NCBI GenBank assembly: GCA_034190875.2
Contig: CM067353.1
Span: 32,305,199 to 32,369,198 of the forward strand
Direction of reading: 5' to 3'
Source of the DNA: Urechis unicinctus
Taxonomy: Eukaryota; Annelida; Polychaeta; Xenopneusta; Urechidae
Length of the DNA: 64,000 nt
Shown: in pieces, positions 51,676 through 64,000 of the stretch
How the letters are laid out: every line of letters begins with the position of its first letter
How positions within the stretch are numbered: the first letter of the stretch is position 1
Program-made: the position numbers and the translations under genes
The notes under the pieces: model-generated
Databases searched by the model: none
Told to the model about the DNA's origin: nothing
What the model saw: the letters and a program-made list of their open reading frames with translations, nothing else

Positions 51676-51851
51676 CATCAACTGAGCCTTGCCGAACGAC
51701 AATTGATAGCCAGCTCCCCATTATGCAGGGACACATACCAGACTTGCATTTCTCGATGCCGTCCATCAACTGGGCCTCGCCGAACGACAGTTGATAGCCA
51801 GCTTCCCATTATGCAGGGTCACATACCAGACTTGCATTTCTTGATGCCGTC
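51676..51851. repeat. 88-bp direct duplication at the element's right flank
   Basis: Two head-to-tail 88-bp copies (51,676-51,763 and 51,764-51,851) begin catcaactg and end gatgccgtc, with a few differences. The same host segment is single at 18,845 and 3,420. Confidence 0.85.
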
Positions 51852-53102
51852 CAAATCAAACACTCCGTGAGAGAAGCGCCATGAAATTGAGAGAATAGTC
51901 GCTTATCGATGTGATGGCCGGACAAAGGATGATATGAGGTTATTTCGCCATAGCACGTCAAGGATTGATGGGTTGGCTGTAGGGATCAGCGGCTTTAACA
52001 AAGCTCATACAGAAGAGGCATGTTGCTCTGATCTGGTCTTGCAGGCAAATACGATAACAGGTATCCCTGCTATTTACATTACAAATATACACAGGCAGAC
52101 AGGCTTAATGAGGCGCACATATATATTCACAACACATGGGCTTTATTGATCAATGATAATTCTAATTCATGCCGCAGAGTTCTTTGACTCCGATTCTATT
52201 CCCTAAGTTATAGACATACAAATTATATCAAAGAATGCCCATTTTATAGCACAAATTCCAACAATCGTGTTGTGGAACCTCTTTGTCATTGAATCAAACC
52301 TTTAATGGAGGTAACCATTGATGAAATAATCGATTTACAAATAGCGATGAATGCTTCAATGGCCCACGCAATGTAGCATAGCTGTCGAAAAGCATCAACA
52401 GAGCTCAAAACATCATAGTGAATATTTTCAAAAGCCCCAATATAAAGGTCATTATGTAAAATTCTAGCTTCCAATAATACTATCTATGGAATGTTTCAGA
52501 TTGATATTTTGAGCAAAAACGTAGGCTCAAGTGCAAACCTAAAAGTTAGGCTTACCCCAGGTCCAGCCTCTGGCATTATCAGTATGCCATATAACCATGG
52601 AACCCCTCGCCACTTTGTCAAACATAATAATGAATGATGCTCTATTTATGGACGTACGCCTTATATTAAACGTCGCCTATGTTCCCGGAATTGTATGCAC
52701 GAGTCTGCGCCCATCCAATGTTCTCGCTTTAGTGTTGTCAAACGAAAAACTGAACTCATCAACGCTTAAGGCATTGCTGCCATGCAATATGAGTTGTGTG
52801 AGACCAAAGGCATACCCCCAACCCCTTAAACATGAACGTGCATACTGCTAAACTTTATAGTGAAGCGTAAATGGTCCAATTCCTCCAGAACTCTCATATT
52901 CATACGCAGTTACGCCCCCAACTAAAAGCCTTTGCCCAACTAAATTCATCAATGTCCAGAGCATTAGCAGGGCGCTGAAAGCCCACGCATTTCCATCCGC
53001 ATATCAAACAGGGTAAATCAGTGTAGGTTAAATTTTTGCTATAGGTTGACATGTAAGGTAGCAGTGCCACATCACAGAAAGAGCCTTCATGAGATATATT
53101 TC

Positions 53103-53424
53103 CTATGTTTCAAAGTGCATATATTAAATAGTCTCTATGTTTCAAAGTGCATATATTACATAGTACATATGTTTCTAAGTGCATATATTACATAGTACAT
53201 ATGTTTCATAGTGCATATAGTACATTATACACATGCTTCAAAGTGCATATATTACATAGTACATATGTTTCAAAGTGCATATATTACATTGTACACATGC
53301 TTCAAAGTGCATATATTACATAGTACATATGTTTCAAAGGGCAAATATTACATAGTACATGTTTCAAAGTGCACATACTGAATAGTACATATGTTTCGAA
53401 GTGCAATTATTACACTGTATGTAT
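53103..53424. repeat. 32-bp minisatellite, about 10 copies
   Basis: Head-to-tail units of about 32 bp, consensus tatgtttcaaagtgcatata plus ttacatagtaca. Two degenerate units exist at the matching place in copy 1 (about 7,510-7,590). Confidence 0.9.
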
Positions 53425-54088
53425 ATTTCGCTGTTTATGAGTCTCATATGCGTCGCACACAGTGATAGCTATTGATCATGATATATATATATGCATTCTT
53501 TCAGGTTGGGTTTAACGTCCAGATGACCTCGATAACAGCGCTGTCTGGCGGGAGTTACGCACTTGTTATAGAAGCAAGTGTCCCAGTAGATCACGTTGGA
53601 TGCCTCAGTTATGCTCTGAAAATCAATCACGAGACACCAGAACCACTAGCGTCATGGTTGTGTGTTGATCTACAGAGCTCATTTCCGTATGCGCACTAAG
53701 ACTTACCCTTATATTTGCTCACTTGAATGCCCGATAAGCATGCCTTATACGAACAACTGCTATGAAAGCCCACGTGACACAGACAAATGACTAAGTATTT
53801 GCCCAAACATGCTTGATGACAAGTAAATTTGTCTTGCCCTGTCAGTTCCTCTTATTCTGTCAATATAAATGTCCTACTTAGCACGGGCGAGGATCATACC
53901 TGTGCACGCTGCATGCATAATCTTTTTGGTTTTGGAAGACTTTTACAAGGCTTCCCTGTGAGTGTTCGATGATTGGGGTATTGAGATCAGCTCAGGGTCG
54001 GGCAAGCACACACTTGCAGCATAAAGCCAACCCATTTCTTCTGCCTCTCTGTGATTGTTGGTAATTTGCAGCACGTCCGAAATGTGGT

Positions 54089-56265
<2,177 letters not shown>

Positions 56266-56544
56266 GTATGCAGCCATATTGGCGGTCTTCAAGTATGATG
56301 CAACAAGTGCCACCATTAAATATTCACTGATATTCGAAAAACTTAGACGCACACAAATAAGATTGATGAATGTATGGGGCTATTATCATTTGAAGGGGTG
56401 TCTGCCACCGAACTGTGCAATGAAATATATAGATTGCCGTGTTATCAGTATTTCGCAAACAAACACTGTTGGACCAGGAGGGATAGAATCATTGATCATG
56501 TTGCTGCTTGTTGTGCTCTATGGACCAATATTAAAAACGTCATT

Positions 56545-56845
56545 TAATTTCAAAATACAGTCAGCAAGGCAAATACACCATAAAAAAGGTGCATGGATTT
56601 GCCATAAGCATCTGTTACTGGTCCATCACGAGCGCCGAAAGACAGAGTTCACCATATAGATGTTTCTGATGTTTAAATAACTCCTACCAGACCCCTGAAA
56701 TAAGATTGATCCATCAAAATGTACCACTTTCCTACGTTAGAATAAGTGGTCATTGTTATTCCAACTGTGCTTGGCTGAAAAGGAACTTACTGGAGGGACC
56801 CGAGAACAGCGTAGAATGAGCGGAACATGGTTGTACTTCACATTA
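56545..56845 (-). pseudogene. Decayed YIPF5 3'-exon remnant (copy 5)
   Basis: Positions 56,545-56,700 align with the terminal YIPF5 exon and its 3' flank (63,310-63,490). Shared words include ttcaaaatacagt, agcaaggcaaatacaccata and ggtccat. There is an internal deletion and the reading frame is lost. Positions 56,780-56,845 align with the end of the preceding exon and its donor (acttactggaggga is shared with 63,581). The intervening intron is also recognisable. As in copy 4, it lies just upstream of the segment at 56,870. Confidence 0.75.
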
Positions 56846-58902
56846 ATATTTCTCCTGTGAGATCGCGTTATTTTCCAGCAATTACAAACGTCCAGAAGCA
56901 ATCAGTTAGCGTCGTGGTCGCCAGCTGATCTAAACATCAATAGGTGGTCTGTTAGCGGATCAATGTGCTCAGTACCAACCATATGAACGCCTGATAATCA
57001 GCGCTTAGTTTCATGCGAGTAACGAACCTGAAAGCCGATGTGGTATGGGCCACGAAGGAAGGACTCGTGTCAAGGGTAGGTTAGATCAATTGGCCGATAA
57101 ATGGGAGATAGGTTTGATGGGCTGGTCATTAAAATGTCAGTTCCACGTCTGACTCACGATTGCTTGTGAATAAGTGAGGGATTAATGCAAGCTCACTTGG
57201 ATGAGAGCAATTATCTTTCCCGATCATACATTCCAATTCCTGCCCCCATAAGCTGTCATCCCTAATATGGACGAGTAGCATTCCTTGGACATGTTTTATT
57301 TCTATTAGGACACATTGCCAGTAGCATGCGAAATCTCTTTGTTTATGGAATACTTCATTATTTTACGTATTTTCAATAACTAACAATGGATATCTCATAC
57401 ATTATATGCTATCATGAAACAACGCATGACTCACGCAATAGTGAATGTACAGACCTGCAGGAATAGACCCGAATGCTACATACTGATGGAAACATATGAC
57501 ATTTATCAAACGCAGGACAAGTCATAGACGCTTATAAGACTCCGGTTGAACAAAGCGAACCAATAAATCAACATTTATCCATCAGCACCTTAAAGTTCAA
57601 GGACATCTAGACTTTATTTGATTAAGTTAAAGGATGGTGTTTTATTGCATGCTTTTATGCCCTCTTTTATGCCTTCCAATATTGAAAAGGCTGTTAACCA
57701 TGGTAGTGAACCACATTTGACTGCTGTCTACCAGGCCTACTTCATTGGCAAATCGGATTTAGCCAGCCGAGGGCACGCAAGAGGTGTCACCCCCTTATAT
57801 ATTGATAGAAGTACAGAGCACTTGTAGAGCACTTCAACTCACACAGATGTCCATAAGTCGTGCAAGCGAGGTGATATGATGGCGGCTGTGGATATCTTGC
57901 TGGACTGGCGAGGGAAGGTTAGGGTAACATGAAGCTTAATGATGTATTCGAGAATATTTGCATGGTGATATAAGGACAGTAAGTCGCAAGGTAGGAGTGA
58001 GGAGCAGGAAGGTAGATGGCAGCGTAATTAGTGACGAATGTGGAGCAGGGAGGTAGGTAATAGTGGTAGGGAGGAAGGTAACAGGGAGGTAGTTGCCAGC
58101 GTAATAGGTGGTGAGTGTGGAGCAAGGAGGTAGTTAGTAGTAGAACAGCCTGTCAACGAGAATACACACTCGTCAAATTTATAGTTTTGTAGAGTGATTT
58201 ATTTGATTTCCGGGTGCTCTCTATTGTCAGCGACGACATATGCGCCGGTCGCGGCTGACACAGCGAATGTTATTGCGAAATAAGCCATTCAATTATGTTA
58301 GCCACAGTGAATTTAAGGATAGAATATCTTTATTCTTAGCCATAGCATTTATTTTACACAAAACATGGTCTAGCCAAAGAAGACGTATGCTATGTTTACA
58401 TTCGGTGTCAATGGCACTGTAGTCATACGGTGACACGCTGAATAGCTCGTATAACGAACTTGCTGAAGGTTTGCCTCAATAGTCCTAGTGTAGTTTTATT
58501 CAATATCACGCGGCCTAAATTGTGTACTTATTGTTATTGGATAGGAGCCACGAGGTGGTTTATGACGCCAGGATTATGTTCCACCGCGGGCACCATTCTA
58601 GCGGGCTCCAATAGGGGGTAGGGGTTGGTCATAGATCCTTTCTTGCAGTACCATTCACTATTTTTCCAATGCCATTCAGATAAAATTCTTCCCCAATTGT
58701 CACAAGAAACACACTGTTTCTGCAGTGCCCTCATCCCAGCAAAAAGTGACATCTACAAGGCATCCCGGTTAACGGAGGATGCCGGAGGTATTGAGATTAG
58801 AGCAGTGTGGGCCAATGACTCGCCGCTGATCTACAGCAGCGCAGGCTCGTTTCTTCAATTAGTACGCTATCCAGAAGCTTAAAAACTTGGTGGCAACAAC
58901 AT

Positions 58903-59496
58903 GATAGGCTGAGGTTAGTGCAATAACATGATAGGCTGAGGTTACAGCAGTAACATTACAGGCTGAGGTTAAAGAGGTAACATAACAGGCTGAGGTTACA
59001 GCAATAACATGATAGGCTGAGGTTACATCAGTAACATTACAGGCTGAGGTTAAAGAGGCAACATTACAGGCTGAGGTTAAAGAGGTAACATAACAGGCTG
59101 AGGTTACAGCAATAACATAATAGGCTGAGGTTACAGCAATAACATGATAGGCTGAGGTTACAGCAATAACATGATAGGCTGAGGTTACAGCAATAACATT
59201 ACAGGCTGAGTTTACAGCAATAACATAATGGGCTGAGGTTACAGCAATAACATGATAGTCTGAGGTTACAGCAGTAACATTACAGGCTGAGGTTAAAGAG
59301 GTAACATAACAGGCTGAGGTTACAGCAATAACATGATAGGCTGAGGTTACAGCAGTAACATTACAGGCTGAGTTTACAGCAATAACATGATAGGCTGAGG
59401 TTACAGCAGTAACATTACAGGCTGAGTTTACAGCGATAACATAATGGGCGGAGGTTCTAGCAATAACATGATCGGCTGTGGTTACACTAATAACAT
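58903..59496. repeat. 27-bp minisatellite, 22 exact-length copies
   Basis: Twenty-two units, each exactly 27 bp. Three variant types (ending agcagtaacat, gaggtaacat, agcaataacat) recur in a fixed A-B-C order at several places, for example from 58,930, 59,038 and 59,254, so part of the block has an 81-bp higher-order period. It is longer and more regular than the matching blocks at 19,431 and in the 1,346-bp units. Confidence 0.93.
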
Positions 59497-59759
59497 AATA
59501 AGCAATTTTTGCAGCACTTATTGGTGTTCACTACCTCGAATACGATTAATATCTGCAGCAGCAACAATATCCTTATCAGCATCAGTCACGCTCATACCGC
59601 CGGTTGCTCTTCATTTCTCGGATGCAAAGCATTTTGCCAAGGAATAACCTGTTTCTGGAATATCACGGTTTCGCGTTCAGTTGCATGAAAATGATTGGGC
59701 AGTCAAGAGGTCAGCATCAAGCTGACGCGATGAAAGTATAGCAATGTAATGTCAGCTCC

Positions 59760-62700
59760 TCTTTGAGCCGTGACTTGCTTACCGGAATATTGTTTGCACA
59801 CGATACGACAGAGCCAAGTGCACTTAAAGAAACCTATGTTTACCCCCAAGTAATTGCCATGATGGAACGACTTCGCCCGTATATAGACGTAAAGGCTGGT
59901 AAACGTGGCAGCTATCTGCTATCTAGTAGATTCAATACATTACCAGCAAGCAGTTACCAAGATTTGCAGCCAATACTTCCTGCCATCCTATTAAATTGAT
60001 CAATACCCCAAACATTTATACAGCCCCTTAATCCCCATGAACTTCCTACGCGGCAAGCACACTTGTTAATTCCATAAGAGTTCGGGTGGCCGTCTGAAAT
60101 AAACTGCGATTCGCGTCTTCCCACGCGGCTCGCCAAACCCAACATTCTGTAATGCCATAAAAATATTGAACAACATTCCTCCTTATCAAAGCTATTCATA
60201 TTATCGCCCTCGACCAGAGGCAATATCAACTGTCACAACTCTGTTCCCGCTGAAGTGTGTCAGGTATCGGCCTACATACAAGCACGTTCAATACCATATA
60301 TTTTGATCATTCACGTTAAGAAACGCCTTGTGTGACCCAGGTATCGGCAGTTGATATCAATATGACATGAACATTATACACTTAAAAGCCAGCCATATTG
60401 AAGGCACCCAATGACTTGTATTGCTAATAAGACCCAGCTATGGCGAAATATAACTCTGCTTATCTTTGACCAATTGAAGCAATATTGGAGTCCACATCGG
60501 TTAACCTGCTGGTGCACGTTTCAGATGTAAGCATGCATGGGGGTGTTAAACACGACGGATCATGTTAATGCGTGGTTGCCGCCAACCCTGCATGATTTCT
60601 AATGATTGCCTGATGCAATTTTGCTTGGAGTCAGCGAAGTATGTTACAGACGTCCCTGGCTTGATGGTAAACATTTAGCGACGGTACAGATATGGTTTCG
60701 CGATATACATACTGCGTTACGATCAGGTTGAAGTACGAACTCTCGAACTTTCCTTTATAGCTATCATTACGCTCAATGTTTTCGTCTTAACATGGACTTC
60801 AACAGGTGATCACCACAATGATATTTCACAACTTTTGTCTGACTAACAAAAGTCATCGTTGACAAGGACCATCGAGAGAGAGGTAGAGAGAAAGAGAGAG
60901 AGACGCCTTGTTTAAGGAGATGTCGGCTCTGACAAATGAGACTGTTGTAAGTTATTTCAACGACACAAGCGACAAGCTTCGTACATTTTTATTTACACTT
61001 TTCCACAAGACTATGTTGAATACATGGCTTAGATAGTTTGATAACAACTGCTTTAGATCGGATATTAAACGATCATCTCATCAACTCTATACCTTTTTAT
61101 TTGATTTGCATTGCTTAATCTGATATATAATAACACATAGAGATATTGAAGAAAGATGCGCAATATTCGACTTCATTTAGACTAAGTATCATTCGTCAAC
61201 ATCATATAGCACAAAGTCAACGTCCCTGCCACACACGCTTGAAGTAAATACGATCGGATGCATACACACTAAACCAGCAATAAGGTCAAGGCTAAGTGCT
61301 TATTCCATAAAACCTGAACGTGCATACAGCTAAACTTGATGGTAAACCATCAATATACTGCTACCTAGTAGGTCTAATTCATTCGCAACTCCCACATTAC
61401 CAAGCAGTAGTAGCCCTGACCAACGGACGTCACCCTACGAAATTCATATCCTAAGCATTTGTAGGCTGCCGAAAGCCAACGCATTTCCAGCCGCCGATAA
61501 AGCAAGGTAATTTAATGGCGGTTCGATTTTGTGCGTAGGTTGAGACGTAAGGAAACAGGGCCATTTCAGAAAAAAAGGGCCTTTACTGGATATATTTCCA
61601 TGGAAACAGCAGAATGGAAAAGCCAGATGTTGCGTCAAAACTGTGATTTATATAAAGTTCCCGAGTTGAACGTCAATCATACAGATCGGTATTACCAGGT
61701 GTTTTTCACCCTATGCTTTCGCAGCTCACTTTGGTCTTTACATATCTCAATCACGAGGTGATATGGCGACATTGCTGGTCGTTTTCCGATGTTGCGACGC
61801 CAGGAGCGAGGGCTTGACGCAGGAATGAGTAATTTCAACATATTGGCCAAGGCAAGAGTGGATAGGCAAGGGATCGTGACAACCAACTATTGCGTTGTAT
61901 GAAAGTTATGGGTTAGATAATCGATTGTCCACGTCCTGTTCAAATGCAAAATCACTGGTTTCAGAACGAGCAGCAGCTTCAACTGATTCCTCATGATGAT
62001 GATCAGGTACGCTATATCAATAGAGAGTTGATCCAACTTTTGCGCTCTGCATGGTCATTACTGTTTATGAGATGATTTGGTTGTTTTGTTGCCTTTGCCT
62101 AATGCATCAAATAAAAACTTAATAATTACTACAGATAATATAAAACTGAAGTCAAATGAAGTCAAATGAAGGTTATTTTGCGACGCTGTGTCAGAGATAA
62201 CAATACCTTGATGAATAATCACTCCTTGGTATTGGCATCATCAGCTTGGAGATTGCTAATAAGACAGATCATAACATAGGCTCGTTATCAAAAAAATAGG
62301 CATGGTCTCAAAATTGATCCAGTCATGTTTTCAAGATCACCAGCAGTCGACCTTTTAAATTCGAGTAGTATTAGTCAAAGCAGCTTTACACGTGGCCGCG
62401 TTGCCCGATATCTATTAAGCATGTATTATACGTATGAGCAGGCAAGAAGCAACATAAATTAACTGCTCTTCAGCAAGTCCAATTTGCTAGCACCTTTCAC
62501 TTCTCACACATTTCCATCAATGGGCAACCGAACCGAGTCGCTATCACCTCAGCGCATCTTGATGGGTTTGCAAGATGAATGGGAAAGCTGTGGGTGGCGG
62601 TCATGACAAACACAAGCTGCATTTTAGTGAATTATCGAGGACACTATCAGTCATGTTCCATCCCCACAAAACAACAAGCAGACAAATCGATACGTGTATA

Positions 62701-63319
62701 GCAGGTCAACCTGTTCATCAGCTACTGTAGTGAAAAGTTAAACAATACAGAGCAAATGTCTAACAGCTTATGGGCAGCGATGACAGCAGGCAGCAGCAAC
62801 AGAGCTAGGGCATTAATGGTAATGTGATTGGTTCACACATTACCCACAAGCTGGGAAAGACAATTACAGCTTATGAGCAGTTAGTGTTTTTATTGTTGCC
62901 ATTGGCATCAACAGGTCCAAGAAAGTTGGATTTTGTTCACAAGCTCTAACAATTCACTGAATGAAAATAAATGAATATGTCAGTGGATTTATTATATCCC
63001 CAATTTCGTGAAATTGAGGTGATTGTGCAAATATCCAGACATCAGGTGGGGTGGGGACCCTTTGACGAGCCATAGTTGATTATCTGAGTAGAAGAACAAG
63101 GTGCATTGCATCCTGATGCCTACGTGTATTATGAAAATAGAAAGTTCCCATGTAAAGGAAATGATACTTGATTTGTTCAGCAACACTGTGGAACGAGATG
63201 CATTTACAAGTGAGCAGGTTGTAGCAGTTGGTGCTTCTCGGTTATCAAATGAAACATATTAACCTTACAGTGAAAACTCCATCGTCTTGTGCTCTGTGAA
63301 GCAATGTCGAAAATGCCTC
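59760..63319. repeat. Long repeat, copy 6
   Basis: Begins like 19,720 and 35,620 (59,820-60,000; 60,470 matches 20,090 and 35,960). It continues with segments shared with copies 1, 2 and 4: 61,310-61,600 with 5,940-6,150 and 52,825; 62,270-62,460 with 6,890-7,050 and 24,290; 62,500-62,530 with 7,105. The interval 60,530-61,300 has no partner found. Positions 62,700-63,319 may include the 3' flank of the YIPF5 gene. No other gene seen. Confidence 0.55.
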
Positions 63320-63325
63320 TTTATT
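63320..63325 (-). promoter_or_regulatory. AATAAA next to the YIPF5 stop codon
   Basis: On the minus strand, AATAAA begins one base after the TGA stop at 63,326-63,328. It could serve as a polyadenylation signal, but its closeness to the stop would give a very short 3' UTR, so a signal further downstream is more likely. Confidence 0.3.
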
Positions 63326-63485
63326 TCAAAATACAGTAAGCAAGGCAAATACACCATAAAGCAAGGCGCATGGATTTGCCACCAGCATCTGTTGCTGGTC
63401 CATGCCGAGCGCCGAGACCAACAATGTACTCGATAAACTGCACCAAATGACTATTGCTGACGTCAGTATCACTCCAACCAGACCC
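63326..63485 (-). CDS. YIPF5-like Golgi membrane protein, terminal exon
   Basis: YIPF5 (Yip1A) proteins are multi-pass membrane proteins of the ER-Golgi interface that work with Yif1 and Rab GTPases in vesicle traffic. This exon encodes the last two membrane segments and the conserved C-terminus: [37 protein letters not shown], then [10 protein letters not shown] and a stop at 63,326. The acceptor TTCTAG fixes the exon start at 63,485. The codon is split with the previous exon across a 101-bp intron and the join stays in frame. The stop falls where the family ends. The rest of the gene lies beyond the right edge of the window. Confidence 0.85.
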
Positions 63486-63586
63486 CTAGAAGCACACACA
63501 TTCATTAATGTTGACGGCAACCTGACAAGGATGAAAACAAGAGGTCATGTACCATTCTAATCGTGATTGGTTTGAAGTCGACTTAC

Positions 63587-63768
63587 TGGAGGGACATGAG
63601 AACAGCGTAGAATGAGAGGAGCACAATGGGCAGGAGACAGTAGCCGAGTACGCTGAACACACAGCTCCCCGTGGTACCCATCATACTCATCAGGTTGAGT
63701 AGGGCGTACATGGCAATACACCCTACCCCGCCGATACCATAAATATATCAGAAATGTACCTTGCCAGT
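63587..63768 (-). CDS. YIPF5-like penultimate exon with in-frame TGA
   Basis: The acceptor TTGCAG precedes 63,768, and the donor GTAAGT follows 63,587. The 182-nt exon encodes two membrane segments with family text such as [19 protein letters not shown] and [20 protein letters not shown]. In the reading frame fixed by both splice sites, codon 7 of the exon (63,748-63,750) is TGA, between TGKVHF and YIYGIGG, where the family has glycine. Everything else is well preserved. Possible explanations are a young pseudogene, a polymorphism, a sequencing error, or an alternative start or splice site. Decayed copies of this exon occur at 25,165 and 56,780. Confidence 0.75.
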
Positions 63769-64000
63769 CTGCAACAATAACAATAGTGCAGTATAGTACA
63801 ATGCAGCCGAAATATTTATGTTCATGACATACGGGCAACGCTGATGTAAGCAGACACTAGCCCAAGTTTAACATGCTGCAATTTATCAAGAGCTTTACTC
63901 AACATTAACCCAACGGATTTTATTTTGCTCTGGTCTAGCCTGGCTGTCATATATGCAACCATATTCAAAACCGATAACACTTATTAACAGATGTCATTCA
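63769..64000. other. Probable YIPF5 intron with repeat text
   Basis: Upstream of the penultimate exon no further YIPF5 exon is visible. Positions 63,920-63,960 match the repeat segment at 13,295, 21,920 and 52,030, so long-repeat text also lies inside or next to the gene. Confidence 0.4.

Noticed and set aside
58903-59496. CRISPR-like regular repeats
   Set aside because: The 27-bp units are directly adjacent with no unique spacers, and the DNA is clearly from an animal genome. It is a minisatellite.

Overview
The window is animal nuclear DNA. It has AT-rich spacers, long (TA)n, (CT)n and (GACA/CATA)n microsatellites, short GT-AG introns, and the last two exons of a YIPF5-type Golgi membrane protein gene on the minus strand at the right edge. 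I cannot name the species. The YIPF5 reading and the Polinton-type element suggest an invertebrate metazoan, but that is inference.

Most of the window, outside 38,181-51,646, is non-coding repeat DNA. The same ordered set of diverged segments recurs about six times (copies near 1-8,500; 10,440-16,150; 16,830-19,720; 19,720-26,180; 35,610-59,760; 59,760-64,000). One stretch of copy 4 has expanded into seven almost identical 1,346-bp tandem units (26,179-35,612). The copies also hold 27-bp and 32-bp minisatellites, and TA-rich microsatellites at matching places. Two copies carry decayed fragments of the YIPF5 3' exons (24,950-25,215 and 56,545-56,845). The better-preserved exons at 63,326-63,768 carry an in-frame TGA.

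From 38,181 to 51,646 a 13.5-kb Maverick/Polinton (adintovirus-like) DNA element interrupts copy 5. It has terminal inverted repeats (227 outer bp with one mismatch). On the plus strand are a short spliced left-end gene and a broken protein-primed family B DNA polymerase. On the minus strand are a truncated major capsid protein, a small basic protein, two tandem penton-like proteins, a small membrane protein, a retroviral-type integrase with chromodomain, a core-like protein, a basic protein with a hydrophobic tail, a packaging ATPase, and a right-end cluster of four small proteins of unknown function. The element is defective: the polymerase has lost its motif B region, polymerase and capsid genes are joined tail to tail by a deletion, no protease gene is visible, and many frames are broken, mostly at homopolymer runs.

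The least familiar part is the pair of element ends. A TATA/initiator promoter and the first coding exon lie inside the inverted repeat, so genes at opposite ends start with the same N-terminal peptide and then diverge. The right-end protein has a diverged paralogue three genes away. The left repeat is split by a 1.36-kb insert with its own coding-like, apparently spliced segment.
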